Assembly: GCA_007258455.2 (NCBI GenBank)
Contig: VDFB02254915.1
Span: forward strand, 94,663-158,662
Direction of reading: 5' to 3'
Length of the DNA: 64,000 nt
Origin: Sequoia sempervirens
Taxonomy: Eukaryota; Streptophyta; Pinopsida; Cupressales; Cupressaceae
Part shown: positions 12,263 to 24,300 of the stretch, piece by piece
Numbering within the stretch: the first letter of the stretch is position 1
How the letters are laid out: each line of letters starts with the position of its first letter
Notes under the pieces: generated by a model
What the model was told of the DNA's origin: nothing
The model's input: the letters and a program-made list of their open reading frames with translations, nothing else
The model's database searches: none
Program-made: the position numbers and the translations under genes

Positions 12263-12826
12263 TTAAGACTCATTTTGCTTCCAACACAATTGCCTCGAGA
12301 CAATTTGTGAAGGTTTGGGAAGCAATTTCTAACATGATCATCAACCCACATTCATCCATATGGAAGCAAACTAACTCTACAAGGGTAGCATATATTAAGC
12401 AAATAATACTAGATGACATTAGATGTGATCATGTTGAATATCTCCTCAATTTCACCAGGCCCGTATTGAGTATGAATCATTATACTAACATAAATGTCTT
12501 GTTTGGGAGAAATATATGGTGGTATCGACTCAATGATTAAGAAGATGAAAGTCATCATAAATGCAAAAATAAATATAAACATTTTTCAAAAAACTATAAA
12601 AAATTATTGAAAAGAAATGGAACAAAATGACCACCCTACTACATCTTTTTGCCTTTGCATCGAGTCCAAAATATTCTAGTGCTTAGGTCCTTTCTATATC
12701 AACAAGAATTCCCCATATAGAGATGTTGAAGTCAACAAGGATACAAGGCAACACTTCATAGACTCTTCATTGATCCTAACATGCAGGATGCAATTAGGAT
12801 TGAGTTCATGAATTTTTAGCCGATAG
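12263..12826 (+). pseudogene. hAT-1 transposase middle region
   Basis: The open run at 12307-12540 reads 'KVWEAISNMI', 'TRVAYIKQIILDDIRCDHVEYLLNFTRPV' and a damaged 'D.P.LGEIYDGIDSMI'. It is the segment of DUF659/hAT proteins after the intron. The homologous part of hAT-2 is 61.9-62.3 kb ('FEEFYDSINSMIKKMK'-like). It continues brokenly to about 12820, where similarity to hAT-2 stops at the Helitron-like insertion. Confidence 0.7.
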
Positions 12827-13380
12827 GCTATATATGGTGTGAGGTTTCACCTGAAACCTATCTCACGCCTTTTTACTACTAGCGGTTTGTGTAAACTACT
12901 CCCAATTTCCAAGTATTGCTAGACATTCGACAAATAATCAATGTATTAAATGCTTTTGAACTTGGTGGAGGGAGAGTTGCATCAAATTTACTGCATTCAA
13001 ACATACAGTTGTGCATTCAAGCACACAGTTGTTTGATGATAGTTAAGGAGGTAAAATATCTCCTGCTCCATTAAGTGCTTGCTAGTAAATGCATCACACC
13101 ACCGCCACGCTATCACCCAGTACACCTACGAAAAGAATGAACGGCTTACTATAAAAAATATATCTTTCACCATCTATTACCAAAGAGAGCAACTGAAAGG
13201 AAATTGACGACACTGCAGCAGAGACTTGGATATGACTGGAAGCAAACGAAACTACAGCAGAGATTTGTATCCAGCAAAAGGTAGTTCTTGCAATCACATT
13301 TATTTTAAACCTTTTTCCTCACCTTCTTCAACCCCTGCAAATCAAACACTGTTGTCATGCAGAAGCCAGTCTATGCTTCC

Positions 13381-14066
13381 CCAATTTGGTGATTTATAGC
13401 CTAACAATAAGGTTTCGAGAGGATTTTAGAGTATGTTTACTAAGATGAAAATTATGGCCAAGCATCCTGATAATGAGCACATTTAGGCTTTAACAATACG
13501 ACATCCTTTACCCTAAAAAAATTTGTTGTTCATCATTTATCACCATTTTTCAGTCGTTCATCATTGTACGCCATTTTTCCGGTTGTTCATCATCTTTCTT
13601 TTGCTGCTTTCCCTGCCCTTACTAGTTTCTGCTCCTCCAAACTCTGGCTTGCTGGTATTGACCTTTTGCTTCTCCAATTTGGTGATCTGCAGCCACCATA
13701 AGGTTTCGAGAGGATTTTATAGTATGTTTACCAAAATGAAAATTATGGCCAAGCATCTTGACAATGAGCACATTTAGGCTTTAACAGTACGACATCCTTT
13801 ACCCTAAAAAAAAAAATCGTTCATCATTGTACACCATTTTTTTTACTGTTCTTCATCGTTCTTTTGCTGCTTTCCCCACCACTACTGGTTTCCACTCCTC
13901 CAAACTCTTGCTCGCTGGTATTGACCTTTCGCTTCTCCAATTTGGTGATCTGCAGCCTGACAATAAGGTTTCGAGAGGATTTTAGAGCATGTTTACAAAA
14001 ATGAAAATTACGGCCAAGCAAGCACATTTAAGCTTTAACATTACGACATCTTATACCCTAAAAAAA
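13381..14066 (+). repeat. Tandem repeat, about 2.4 units of 293/263 bp
   Basis: The segment starting CCAATTTGGTGAT recurs at 13381, 13674 and about 13937. Each unit carries AAGGTTTCGAGAGGATTTTA.AG.ATGTTTAC, then GAAAATTA.GGCCAAGCA, a TTTAGGCTTTAACA..ACGACATC block and a poly-A run (CCCTAAAAAAA). It is noncoding and lies inside the Helitron-like insert. Confidence 0.85.
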
Positions 14067-14779
14067 TGTGCAACCATGAGCGCCCACCACCTGTCTACAA
14101 ACATGCTACGTGTGTGTCTTTGTGAAGATTAAATTTATGTGATTGTTATTTATATTTTTTTAAATATTGTTTTTGTTTTGATGTTTAAGGTTTGCACTAC
14201 TTTAGGCGATACTGCTGATTTAGGGGATTCACCTAACTTTTTGTATTTCAAAATGTGGGTTTATGTGATTGTTATAGAAATGTTGAAAATATGATTATTT
14301 AATAGATCTTGTGGACTTCACAAGTATTTTAGGGTTATTTAAAATTTATGGATTCTAAGTTTTGTTTAGAACTTTTAGGAGTAAATTATTATTAAAATTT
14401 TAGCATAGAATTTCAATATTACAGATACTTTTTATTGATGATATCTAGCAAAAATCTAGACGAAGTTTCGAGCTATTTCTTTAAATAGTAACTACTTTTA
14501 TTTTTCATGATAAGATTTTATTTTATTTTATCAAAGTTCCTTAAACCTTTCTAAAACCACTTTTTTAAAGTAGGCCACATTATTGTGAACTTAAAAACCA
14601 TTTTATATTTATTTATACAATAAATATAAATAATATAATATAAAGGTGAATATGGTACAAACGGCAAGAAATCAAAAAGAGTCTCTATTACTCTTCTTTA
14701 TATGTCATTTAAGAGAAACCCCTACCTGTCAAGTATAAGCATCCACTATAATGAAAATGATCTGAAAAAGCTCCAATAC

Positions 14780-15200
14780 AGGCTAATTATTTAATTTTAT
14801 TTAATTTATTCTATTTTATTAGATACTTTTTCAAACTTATCTCACATAGTGTAAAGATTTTTTAATATACTATTTTTATTATAGATATAAAATATTTAAT
14901 ATCAAACTTATTAAAAAATAGATAAAATGATATGTTTACAATTCTATATTAGCTAAAACTTAAATACAAATAGGAAAAAATATTAAATTGAACTCATATT
15001 TAACTCAAATAGTGTAGAGATTTATAATTATATTTATTAGATTTTGTTATATTTTATCCCTTTTAGTCAATTTTACCACAAATAGTGTAAATAATTTTTA
15101 AGTATATATTATTTATTCTATTTTATTAGATATTTTATTCAAACTTATCTCATGTAGTGTAAAGATTTTTTTTATATTCTTTTTATTATATTTTACTATA
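14780..15200 (+). repeat. Degenerate AT-rich tandem repeats with a TAGTGTAAAGATTTTT core
   Basis: At least four spaced copies of 'CAAACTTATCTCACATAGTGTAAAGATTTTTT' or variants occur at about 14834, 15002, 15070 and 15140. They are separated by TTTTATTAGAT-type AT-rich runs. The function is unknown; it is part of the Helitron-like insert. Confidence 0.6.
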
Positions 15201-15547
15201 TTTTGTTACATTTTTAATGAACATAACTCTCAAAGGAGCATCCAAGTTCTTTTTCCACTTTTTCATTTCCATATCATTGTAGCCTTTGACAATTTTTAGT
15301 GTCCTTTGTTTAGTGTGGCGCCAATTTTTTTTACTCAATTTCTATTATAAACAAATTGTATGTTTACTTCTTTCTTCTGTGAAAGAGATGGTTATACAAC
15401 CCTTATCTTTTGGTAATGTCTATTTTCTGCTGTGAGATTAAAACTTTGTTTGTTGTGGTACTTGTGTCTGGTTGTATCTCCAAATATGTATTACAACCAC
15501 TTTGTAAAAATATTTAACCTTCTCTATATTTTTCTATCAGTGTAACC

Positions 15548-15576
15548 CTTGCACCCCCTCCGGTGCAAGTGCTAGT
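15548..15576 (+). other. Hairpin plus CTAG: candidate Helitron 3' terminus
   Basis: 8-bp stem, 6-nt loop CCCTCC, two spacer bases and CTAG, then T as the host base. Homology with hAT-2 restarts at the next base, an independent marker of the insertion edge. Confidence 0.55.
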
Positions 15577-15599
15577 GTACACTCCCATGACTTTAGCAT

Positions 15600-16330
15600 T
15601 AATGCTCTTTGTGACAATTATAAGATCAATGCTCATAGTTTGTGGTACTTTCATGACCGATAATTTACACTTACAACCTCTTGCAATCAAGATTTTATCA
15701 CAAGTTTTATAATTAAAAAAAAACTTTTAAGTTTCATTTTATTTTATTTTATTTTATTAGATTTTATTTCTCTTAACTCTCTAAGTTTGTCTCAATAGGT
15801 TGCTAGTTCATCTACATCTTAAAGGAATTGGAGCACATATTCCTTCATCCACTCAATAAAATGCAATCGACTACACTAAAAAAGAAAAGCAAGAGGACTT
15901 AGTGTATGTTCATTTAAGATTGTGTCTCCTTTCAAACAAAGAAAGTAGTTACAAGGATGGGAGCACAAGGGAGTGGGATATCAAGTCAAGGCATATTGAC
16001 TTGGATGCTTCCATTCCACTTCCCACCTTACTACACTTAATGTTGAAGACAAGCCAACTAGCAAACATGAGGGTGAGTGCCAATGCTAATGCCATCCCAA
16101 TGGCAATGTTTGTGGTTCAAATAAACCAATACCTACATCATCTAATATGGATGGTGGAGATGATATTTTTGAAGACCCCTATGATGATGTTTGATCAGTG
16201 ATAGTTGATTGTTGACATTTAGTATTATTTATATAATTTTAATATACATCATGACATTCAAGTTTGACTAATTGGCATTGTAATATTTGTAATCTTTATG
16301 GTGGTTTTGTTTATTATAAAATATATGATA
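15600..16330 (+). pseudogene. hAT-1 transposase C-terminal (dimerisation) region and 3' end
   Basis: An AT-rich intron-like stretch (about 15705-15798) ends in an AG acceptor. The text that follows is typical of the hAT C-terminal dimerisation domain: 'GIGAHIPSS', then from 15902 'VYVHLRLCLLSNK' and 'REWDI..RHIDLDAS'. The same order recurs in hAT-2 at 62.65-62.90 kb. The 3' noncoding part (about 16200-16330, 'ATTCAAGTTTGAC.AATTGGCATTG') also matches hAT-2 (about 63075-63130). Stops interrupt the frame. Confidence 0.7.
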
Positions 16331-16900
16331 CTATATAATATTCTAAACTTAATTATTATTGCAAATATGTATATTTCTTATTTTTTGTATGGATGAAACC
16401 AACCCTCAAAAAAATTTGACCAAGCCCACGAATCGAACCACTAACCCCACACCAAGAGTAATTAATTAGCTACTAAACATTAAAAACATTGCAATTATTG
16501 CATTGGGCATTAATAATGATGGATGGAGGTTTGGGGGTTGAGCCCCCAACGTTGTTCTTCATAGAGGTTTGGGGAGAAAGCCCCCAACAAGGTCAAGGGG
16601 CAATGCCCCTTGCAAGGTCTAAGGGCAATGCCATTAACACATTACCTATCACAATATGAGGTAGTGTCAAGGGGAAAAGCCCCAAATTAAGGCCTTCCAA
16701 ACCACACAAACCTTCATGGTGAATGTCATTTTCACAATTTTTACCTTTTCTATTTGTAACACCAAGTCCTTACTAATTCTAAAACTTATAAGTTATTTGA
16801 AGTGAGGCATAGAAATTGGATGCATATTTACAAGATTTTTGTGTGTGCCTAGGGTTTGGGTGGAGCCCATAGGTTATTAGGGTTAAGGTTTGCAATATAC
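16331..16900. other. Intergenic stretch with GC-palindrome repeat motifs
   Basis: No gene seen. At 16525-16640 there is a cluster of self-complementary motifs: GGGGGTTGAGCCCCCAAC, GGGGAGAAAGCCCCC and AAGGGGCAATGCCCCTT. A weaker version lies at 30300-30390 in a DCAF13 intron. It is a dispersed repeat of unknown class. Confidence 0.5.
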
Positions 16901-17276
16901 AAATCAAAAACACTATGATTTTTTTAAAATATTGACCTTTCATTTTCTTACCATGGAGGAATGCCTGGAAGTCCAAAAGATGGTTGGCAAACTCCTCAAA
17001 GTCCCCTGGACATCTCGCGAGACACCTAGAAGTCCCAAAAATGATTGATAAACCCCTTGAAGTCCCCTGACATCTTGGAGTCCCCAAACCATCCTCAAAC
17101 CCAATGGATATCCCAAAAACATTCCCTCCTTAATGGGGGGTATCCTAAAAACATCCCAAGTCTTGAATGATGGCGGTAGGATAGTGGGGGGACATCCCCT
17201 AAAGTCCCCACATTCCAAGGACATTCCCATCCTAGAAACATGGGGATTTGGTGTGGAGAATGCATACCCATGAAAC
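16900..17276 (-). repeat. Old relative of the GGGGAC-rich hAT-type MITE
   Basis: On the minus strand it starts near 17276 as AATGTTTCATGGGTATGC. It follows the minus strand of the MITE at 27063-27463 through 'CC.TGTTTCTAG.ATGGG.ATGTC', 'GTGGGGACTTTAGGGGATGTCCCCC', 'GGGGACTCCAAGATGTC.GGGGAC' and so on. Its left limit and target duplication are not clear. Frames called here are shadows of GTCCCC repeats. Confidence 0.55.
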
Positions 17277-17400
17277 ATTAATATATATAGAACCTAACTC
17301 ATTTTAAGAAATTAAGCATGTGCCATCAATTCATAAAAGAATAAAAACAAAAACAAAAAATCATGTGTAAAAAAAATAGAATTAGAAAAAAATAAAAACT

Positions 17401-17612
17401 AAAGAAACTTATCTCTTTTGGGTCAATTTTGAAGCAAGATTTGTTTAAGTCAAAATCAAATTCCTAAAGCAATTAAAAAAAGAAAAAAACAAAATATTTA
17501 TTAAAAAAAAAACACTAAAGAAACTTATCTCTTTTGGGTTAATTTTGAAGCAAGATTTGTTTTTATGCAACAAGTCAAAATCAAATTCCTAAAGCAATTA
17601 AAAAACAAAATA
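17401..17612. repeat. Tandem duplication, unit about 95-105 bp
   Basis: AAAGAAACTTATCTCTTTTG, then GGTCAATTTTGAAGCAAG and AATTCCTAAAGCAATTAAAAA, occurs at about 17401-17490. It recurs at about 17517-17610 with an added TTATGCAACAA. Noncoding. Confidence 0.8.
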
Positions 17613-18228
17613 TAAAGAAATTGTCCACCCAAAATTCTAAAAAAAACACAGAATTCTATTGGGTTCACCCAAGTACGTCCAAGAAGAACCCGCACGTCCC
17701 CACAAAGAAAAAACAGAATCCTGGCCATATTCCCAGTTGGACCACACTAAAATCTGGAGCGGGAGCAGCTCGTACTTGGATCGAAGGGATCTGTGGAAGA
17801 CAACGGAGTAGCAAACTCAAGATGTGACAACTGAGAAGAAGATATATTTTAAGGAGTAGAAACATGCTAAATATTTTTTATAGAAATTTGCTTTAAGCAA
17901 TACATTTCTGTAGAATTTGTGAAACTTCAAATTTGGCATTTTTCCGTTTCCATATGCTCGCAGAACCGTATTTCATTGTAAACTTCAATTTCGGTTTGTA
18001 CATAAGTAGTACTGTGTTTTTGTAGGGCAATTGCCCAAGAAAAAGTTATATTTTGATTTTAGATCAAAAAAATAAAGAAACGCCCTTTTCTACTAGATAG
18101 CAACAGGTCGAACTTACAATCACATGTTGGAAAGTAATGTTTACAAAATATTCCTAAAAGCAATTACATGGCCCAATGGCCTTAATCTGGCAATGAAATG
18201 GCATAAACTATTGTGCCAGCGTACATAT
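17613..18228. other. 3' flank / probable 3' UTR side of DCAF13
   Basis: No conserved coding sequence. The part next to 18228 lies directly downstream of the DCAF13 stop on the minus strand and should contain its 3' UTR. I could not fix the poly(A) site from sequence alone. Confidence 0.45.
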
Positions 18229-18391
18229 TTACTCCAGCTCTGTGACAATCCGCCTTTTGCGCATAGGAATAGTAACAACACTTCCAGGAGTGCTGTGCGC
18301 TCTTTTTCGTTCCTGTTTTTTCTTCTCTGCTAGCCTCATAGTATGGCGTAGAGCAGCTGCTTTGAATATAGGCTTCGGTAAGTGTCGATGT
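18229..18391 (-). CDS. DCAF13: DCAF13 last coding exon
   Basis: Encodes the basic Sof1-like C-terminus: 'RHLPKPIFKAAALRHTMR', a Lys/Arg/Glu-rich helix, then 'SVVTIPMRKRRIVTELE' and TAA (18231-18229). The acceptor is TTTGACAG and phase 2 matches the previous exon. A 78-bp intron (18392-18469) separates the two. Confidence 0.93.
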
Positions 18392-21300
18392 CTGTCAAAC
18401 AAGTTACGTGTTAGTACATTCCTTTTCAGATCAGGCTTATATAAGAATATAATCTATCCCGTACCATACCTGTCAATACGTTTAATCTCAGGAAGATGCT
18501 TAAAGCGCTTCTTTACAGACTCCATATATTCATGCTTCTTGCGTTCCCTTGGAAGAAGCTGCAGATTCAGTTCAATAACATGAGAAAGACAAACCTTGAG
18601 TGGTAAAGACCAAAAGAAACAATTCACGTAACATTCAAAAGGAATAAGAAATGAAAGTTAAGTAAAAGATACTTTCAAAGAAAGTCAGCAGGAGCTGTTG
18701 TATGCAAAATTAGTTCTCCAATCAATTACTTCAGCTATAAAATCTCAACAGGAACAATTCACATAATATTTAAAAGCAATAAAGAAATGAAAGCTTAATT
18801 GAAGGTATTTCCAAAGAAAGCCGGCAAGAGCTGTTATGGTGTATGGGAACTTCGTAAGTATTCAAGGCATCTCAAAGCCAAGATCCAATACGTTAATAAG
18901 CACGCACCATACGCATCTTTTCCTCCTCGTTTAATCTTTCGTTTATTGGATTAAAAAATAGAGGCGTTCTTTGCAAAATTAGTTTTCCAATCTAGAACTG
19001 CAGCTATGAATATTTTAAGTAGATTTAAGTTTGTAGTGGACAGTTATTCTTGGAAAATAACGTGTATGGCACATTTGGATCAAATATTCTCATTCTCACA
19101 GTGAAGTCTTTTTATTTTATCAAACATTCTGTTGCATGTTTTTTGTATACACTGTTTCCAAGGAGGATTCGTTTTATCATCTCTAGTTTCTATAGGGGCA
19201 TACTCATACTCATCTTTCTTTAATTAGTGCCTTCGGAAGTTTCCAAAGTATGTAGTAACTGAATCCTCGCGCTGAGACATTCATGTTCTAGTGCAGCATC
19301 TTTCGACCTCTGATTGTCTCTCACTTTGTTAATATATTAATTGCTCCTGCCTTCTATATAAATATGTTTAAGAGATGTAATAGAAGCTTCAGATCTACTA
19401 TTTAAGAAGGAATGTTGACATATTTCTAGGTCCTCTCCTATTACGCCAGGGTGTTTCGTGGTCATCATTCATCCATTGCTATTGTACTCACTGTACAATT
19501 TTTCTTGTTTCTATCCATGAAGGAAAAGAATTTGTTCATTGTGTTGACTTCCTCTCAGACCACACCTGCCGTGATCGAAAAACAGGATATGTGACAGTGC
19601 TAATATATAATCTATAGGATGACCATATTTTAAATCTACTGTACTTAGTATTTAATCTTCTTGTTAGTGGCTTACCACCTAACCCAGCAAGTCCTACACT
19701 AGTTCCTGCATGATAGGTGTGCTTTTGTTTGACCATATGCAAAATTCTGCAGTTGTGCACTTGCTTTCAATCTCACAATACTTGCTTTAACATTTGAACA
19801 TTCTCTTCTCCATCCAGTACCTTAATATCAAAAAGTCGGACTCAGCAAGCCTGAAATTTGACTCGAGCTCAAGCCTCGGGAAAAACTCTGTTAAATTGCT
19901 GGACACTAAAGAAAAAACACATAAATTTGTAAAATAATTAACTCAGGCAAAAATTTTGAACTTCAAGAACATATGATTTTGTAAAATAATATTAAAAACA
20001 TGCATAAAACTGAATTTACAGATGTCACAAATAGTTTTTCCTTCATTTATAGATCACGAAATGAGTTCAATTCACATTATAGTGTCATACTATGTCACAA
20101 GATTCATGTTCATGTTCGAGTTTGGCAAAGATGAAATTTAGATTTGTTTCAACAAAGATTAAAAAATTAAAATTAAAATCATAATGATTATATTCAATTA
20201 GAAAAAAACAATATAAGAAATAATACATTATAATAAATTTAAAAATAAAAACAAATGTATTAAATTTTAATATAATTAAAAAAAACAAAATAAAATAATC
20301 CATGTTATAAATCACCAACAACCTGAAAACAAAAATAAAGAATAAAAGAATACTAATAATCCAATCACTACAATATTGAAACGTTATAAAAAACTAACAA
20401 AACCTGAAAACAAAAATAAAAAGTAGTAGAACAGTGATAACCCGATCTTTACAACATCGGCATGTTAAAGAAAACAAACAAAACCTAAAAAGTAAAGATA
20501 AAAAGGTAGAGTGGGAAAAGGGACTTTTCTCTTCATTTGTATATATATTTTATTGTGAAAGTAATATCTGCTTTTAGGGAGACGTTTTAGTTCACGCACT
20601 CAACAATCAACGAACCTATAGATCTTGATGTCTGTTTTTGAGGATTTGATCATCTTCAAACAAATCCTCCTATCCAATATCGCATGCCTCCAAACATGGG
20701 CTTAGCCACTTAATTTTCAAAAACAGAGATCTATATTTTACAAATTCTGTTGATTCTATTAATAAAACTTCCATGAAGCCCACGATATGTTCTTACATGT
20801 GGCGTTGTTTTTTAATTTATTTTTAAATCCAAAAATATCTAATCAAAAACATGCTTTCAAAATATATTTTAACAAAAAACTAAAAAAAAAAATTATATAC
20901 AAATCGTAGGGTGTGTTAGTGTTTAGATCAGAAATGCAATAAGCAGAAAACTAAACACATACAACAATAAACACAACAAGATACCTTGGGAAATGTTAAA
21001 TTTAGTGATCAGATTAAATGCACAGAAAATTAATTCAAAATCAGACACAATAACACAGCAGATACCCTGGGAAAACCCTCCTCTTGAGGGAGAAAAACCC
21101 AGCAACAATATATCACTTATATATTGAATTAACAATAGAGACTTCTTTTACAATTGAGGCCGATATGAAGGCCTATCACATGCACTACAATCTGATGATA
21201 ATCTCAGCCAATAACTCTATTGATTTCCTCTTGATAATAAACTCGATCTGCCTTATGGAGAACTCGCACCAATGACTGAAGTATGTAGAATGAATTGAAT

Positions 21301-24300
21301 GAATGACAATGAGAGATCAATCGGCTATAAATACAATATGGAAGGGAGACGTGACCCTTCAATAACTCAAGTCGGCCAACCACAGAAAGATACGTCTCTT
21401 CTATAGAATAGCATGTCGGCCTTAATCAACAAACATGTCTTTTAATAAACAAGAAGTCGGCCTCCTTAAAATCGTTCCTCCTTATTAAATACATATTAAA
21501 CATTATTTATCAAATGAAGTGCCCCATCATAAAATCGCATATATAAATTAAATAGCCAATGAGCTATTATTTAATTTATGATTTCTCCAAGTGAACTGGG
21601 CTAGAAGAATTGTGTGACGCTGCTATGAAACATCAACACTCCCTCTCAGCTAGGGAGAATACTTCCAGCTGCACAAGACATATCACCTCAACGTGATGTC
21701 TACCACAATGGCTACAACCAAGTGTGGAAAGGAAGAATATCACCTCATCATGATATTAGATATCACCTCAACATGATATCAACCATATATGGTATGTACA
21801 AGTGTTCATCACTTGCGTGATGTTGTCGCCTCAACATGACTTTTTACCATGGGTCTCCCAGAGGGTGAAACACAAGTACAAAGAAATCATCACGGATTCT
21901 CTCACATGATGTTGTCATGGAGTCACACACATGACATCCACCATGACTCTCTCAGAGGGTGGAAACAAGGGCTTTCACCTCAAATCTCAAGGAGAAATGC
22001 ATTAACAAGGGATTTCACCTCGAACTTTTCTTACAGAGAAGAACTCATTAAACAAGGGATTTCACCTCGAACTTCTCTCACAGAGAAGAACTCATTAAAC
22101 AAGGCTCACTGATGTTGAAACTCTTTCTCAGTTAAGGCAGGATTCTCCACCATACCAAGCTTATCTCGAAAGTACACAAACTTGATTCTGGAGAGAGGCT
22201 TGGTGAGAACGTCTGTCGTCTACTCATCAGTGTTGATATACCTTAACTGTATAGCCTTCCGCAGTACCATATCTCTAATATAGTGATACTTGATCTCAAC
22301 ATGCTTGGTTCTGTCATGAAACACAGGATTGACAGAAAGCTTCACGCAACTCTGGTTATCACAATGAATGATAGTAGGCTCCATTGATTGTCCAAACAAT
22401 CCTGCAAGGAGCTTACGAAGCACGCTTCCCGAGCTGCCATACAAGCTGCAATATACTCTGCCTCTGTTGTACTCAATGCCACAGATGACTGCTTCCTGCT
22501 GCACCAGGATATCATAGCAAACCCAGACTGAAGCAACAACCAGAGGTACTCTTCTGATCTGTGACACATCTTGCCCAATTAGAATCAGTATAACCATGCA
22601 ACTCCAAGTCAGCATCTGAAGAATATCTCAACCCAAATCCAACTGTGCCACGCAAGTATCTCAGGATATGTTTAGCTGCAACAAGATGTATCTGTCTCTG
22701 TTCACACATGAACTAACTAAGTGCACTCACAGCATAACAGATATCTGGTCTAGTGTTAACTAGATACATCAAGGACCCAATCAGTTGTCTGTACATTGTA
22801 GGATCCACCAAGTCTGAACTAGCTACAGCCTCCTTCAATTTATGTAGGTTGGTCTCCATAGGTGTAGCCATGGATTTGCAATCCATCATACCAAACCTCT
22901 TAAGTACATCAATGGTGTACTTCCCTTGACTTAGGATCATCTCATCTGGTTTCTGCCACACTTCTAAGCCAAGGAAGTAGTGCATAAGTCCAAGGTCTTT
23001 CATCTCAAACTCAGGGGCCAACTCTTTCTTTCATTTGATGATCAAGTGCTCTTCTCCAATAAGAATCAAATCATCAACATATAAAACCAAAATCAATGCT
23101 TCACCATTAATTACCTTAAAAGTATAGATTAGAGTCAGCATCATTCTTCAAGAAGCCCAAGCTTGATAGGTGACGATCAATTCTTTTGTACCATGCACGA
23201 GGAGCCTGCTTAAGACCATACAAGGCCTTCTTTAGCTTGCAAACATGAGACTCCTTCCCATGTACCTCGAACCCATCAGGTTGCTCGATGTTAAACTTCG
23301 TCCTCAATCACACCATTTAGAAAAGTTGTCTTCACATCCATTTGATGAATCTTCCATCCTCTAGATGCAACAATGGCAATGATGGTCCTGACAGAAGTGT
23401 AGCGAGCAACAAGAGCAAATGTTTCTTCTTAATCAACTCCCTCTTTCTGTGAAAACCCACGAGCCACGAATCTTGCCTTGTACTTCTCTATGCTCCCATC
23501 AGCTGCATGCTTGATCTTGAAGAGCCATTTCGAAGATACCACAGATTTTCCTTCGGGTCTAGGAACAATGTCCCAAACATCATTCTTGAGAATTGATTGG
23601 TACTCCTCTAACATAGCATCTCTCCAAACCTGTTGACTGGAAGCTTCCTCCACACTAGAAGGCTCAGATTCAATAATCTGACTCATCAAGGCAACATAAC
23701 TGGAGAACTTATGTGGCCTTTTACTTTCTCTGAATGTACCTCTAGGAGCTGCGAACCTCTCAGCCTCTTGCATAGTTTGTCTAGCCCAAAGAGGTCTCTT
23801 TCTTCTAATCACAATATCGGTAGGCCCATCAGTAGGTTCCAAGGGCTCAACTGGATCAACATCTTCCTTTGGTTTGGAAGTCTCCCTCTGAATCTCAGGA
23901 GTATGGTCAACTTCTATATCCTGAGGAGGCTCATCATAGTCAATCTCCACATGAGTTCCCTTGGATCTTCTAAATGCAACATCTTCCTCGAATGTGACAT
24001 CTCTATTGATTTCAAACAACTTCTGACCTGGAACATATATCCTGTAGGCTTTTGATGTCTCACTGTAGCCCACAAATATTCCCTTCTTGCCAGAAGGCTC
24101 CAACTTAGTTCTCTTCTCTTTTGGAACATGAACATAGACAAGACATCCAAAGATCCTCAAATGACTAACCTCGGGCTTCTTCCCTGTAAAGGCTTCTTCT
24201 AGAGTCATATTCTCCAAGACCTTCTGAGGACTTCTACTTTGAACATATACTACAGTCCTAGAAGTTTTCTGCCCATACGAAGGGTTGTAGATCCTGGTCA

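Larger units (their letters stand above)
12826..15575 (+). mobile_element. Helitron-like non-autonomous insertion inside hAT-1 (left end approximate)
   Basis: This block of about 2.75 kb is absent from hAT-2. The hAT sequence resumes exactly at 15576 (TGTACACTC..., matching ATACACTC... in hAT-2). Just before that point the sequence has the form of a Helitron 3' end: an 8-bp perfect stem (CTTGCACC at 15548-15555 with GGTGCAAG at 15562-15569), a 6-base loop, then CTAG at 15572-15575 followed by T. No target duplication is expected. The left end should be A followed by TC; ATCTCACGCC at about 12862 is one candidate. No Rep-helicase coding was seen, so it would be non-autonomous. Confidence 0.5.
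11250..16330 (+). mobile_element. hAT-1: decayed hAT-superfamily transposon gene, split by a Helitron-like insert
   Basis: A plant hAT transposase gene of the DUF659 type, in two blocks (about 11250-12826 and 15576-16330). The second block restarts where the first leaves off when compared with hAT-2 at 61.6-63.1 kb. The product would have cut and pasted its own terminal repeats. The block order is N-terminal region, DUF659, an intron at the same place in both copies, the middle domain, then the C-terminal dimerisation region. In-frame stops abound, so it is inactive. Terminal inverted repeats and an 8-bp TSD were not found. Confidence 0.75.

Noticed and set aside
12815..12820. TTTAGC at 12815 and 15592 as a 6-bp target duplication for the insert in hAT-1
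   Set aside because: hAT homology already resumes at 15576, before the second TTTAGC, so that copy belongs to the hAT sequence and the match is chance.
17525..17865. Hydrophobic minus-strand frames downstream of DCAF13
   Set aside because: Made from poly-A/T-rich duplicated DNA; no start context or conservation visible.
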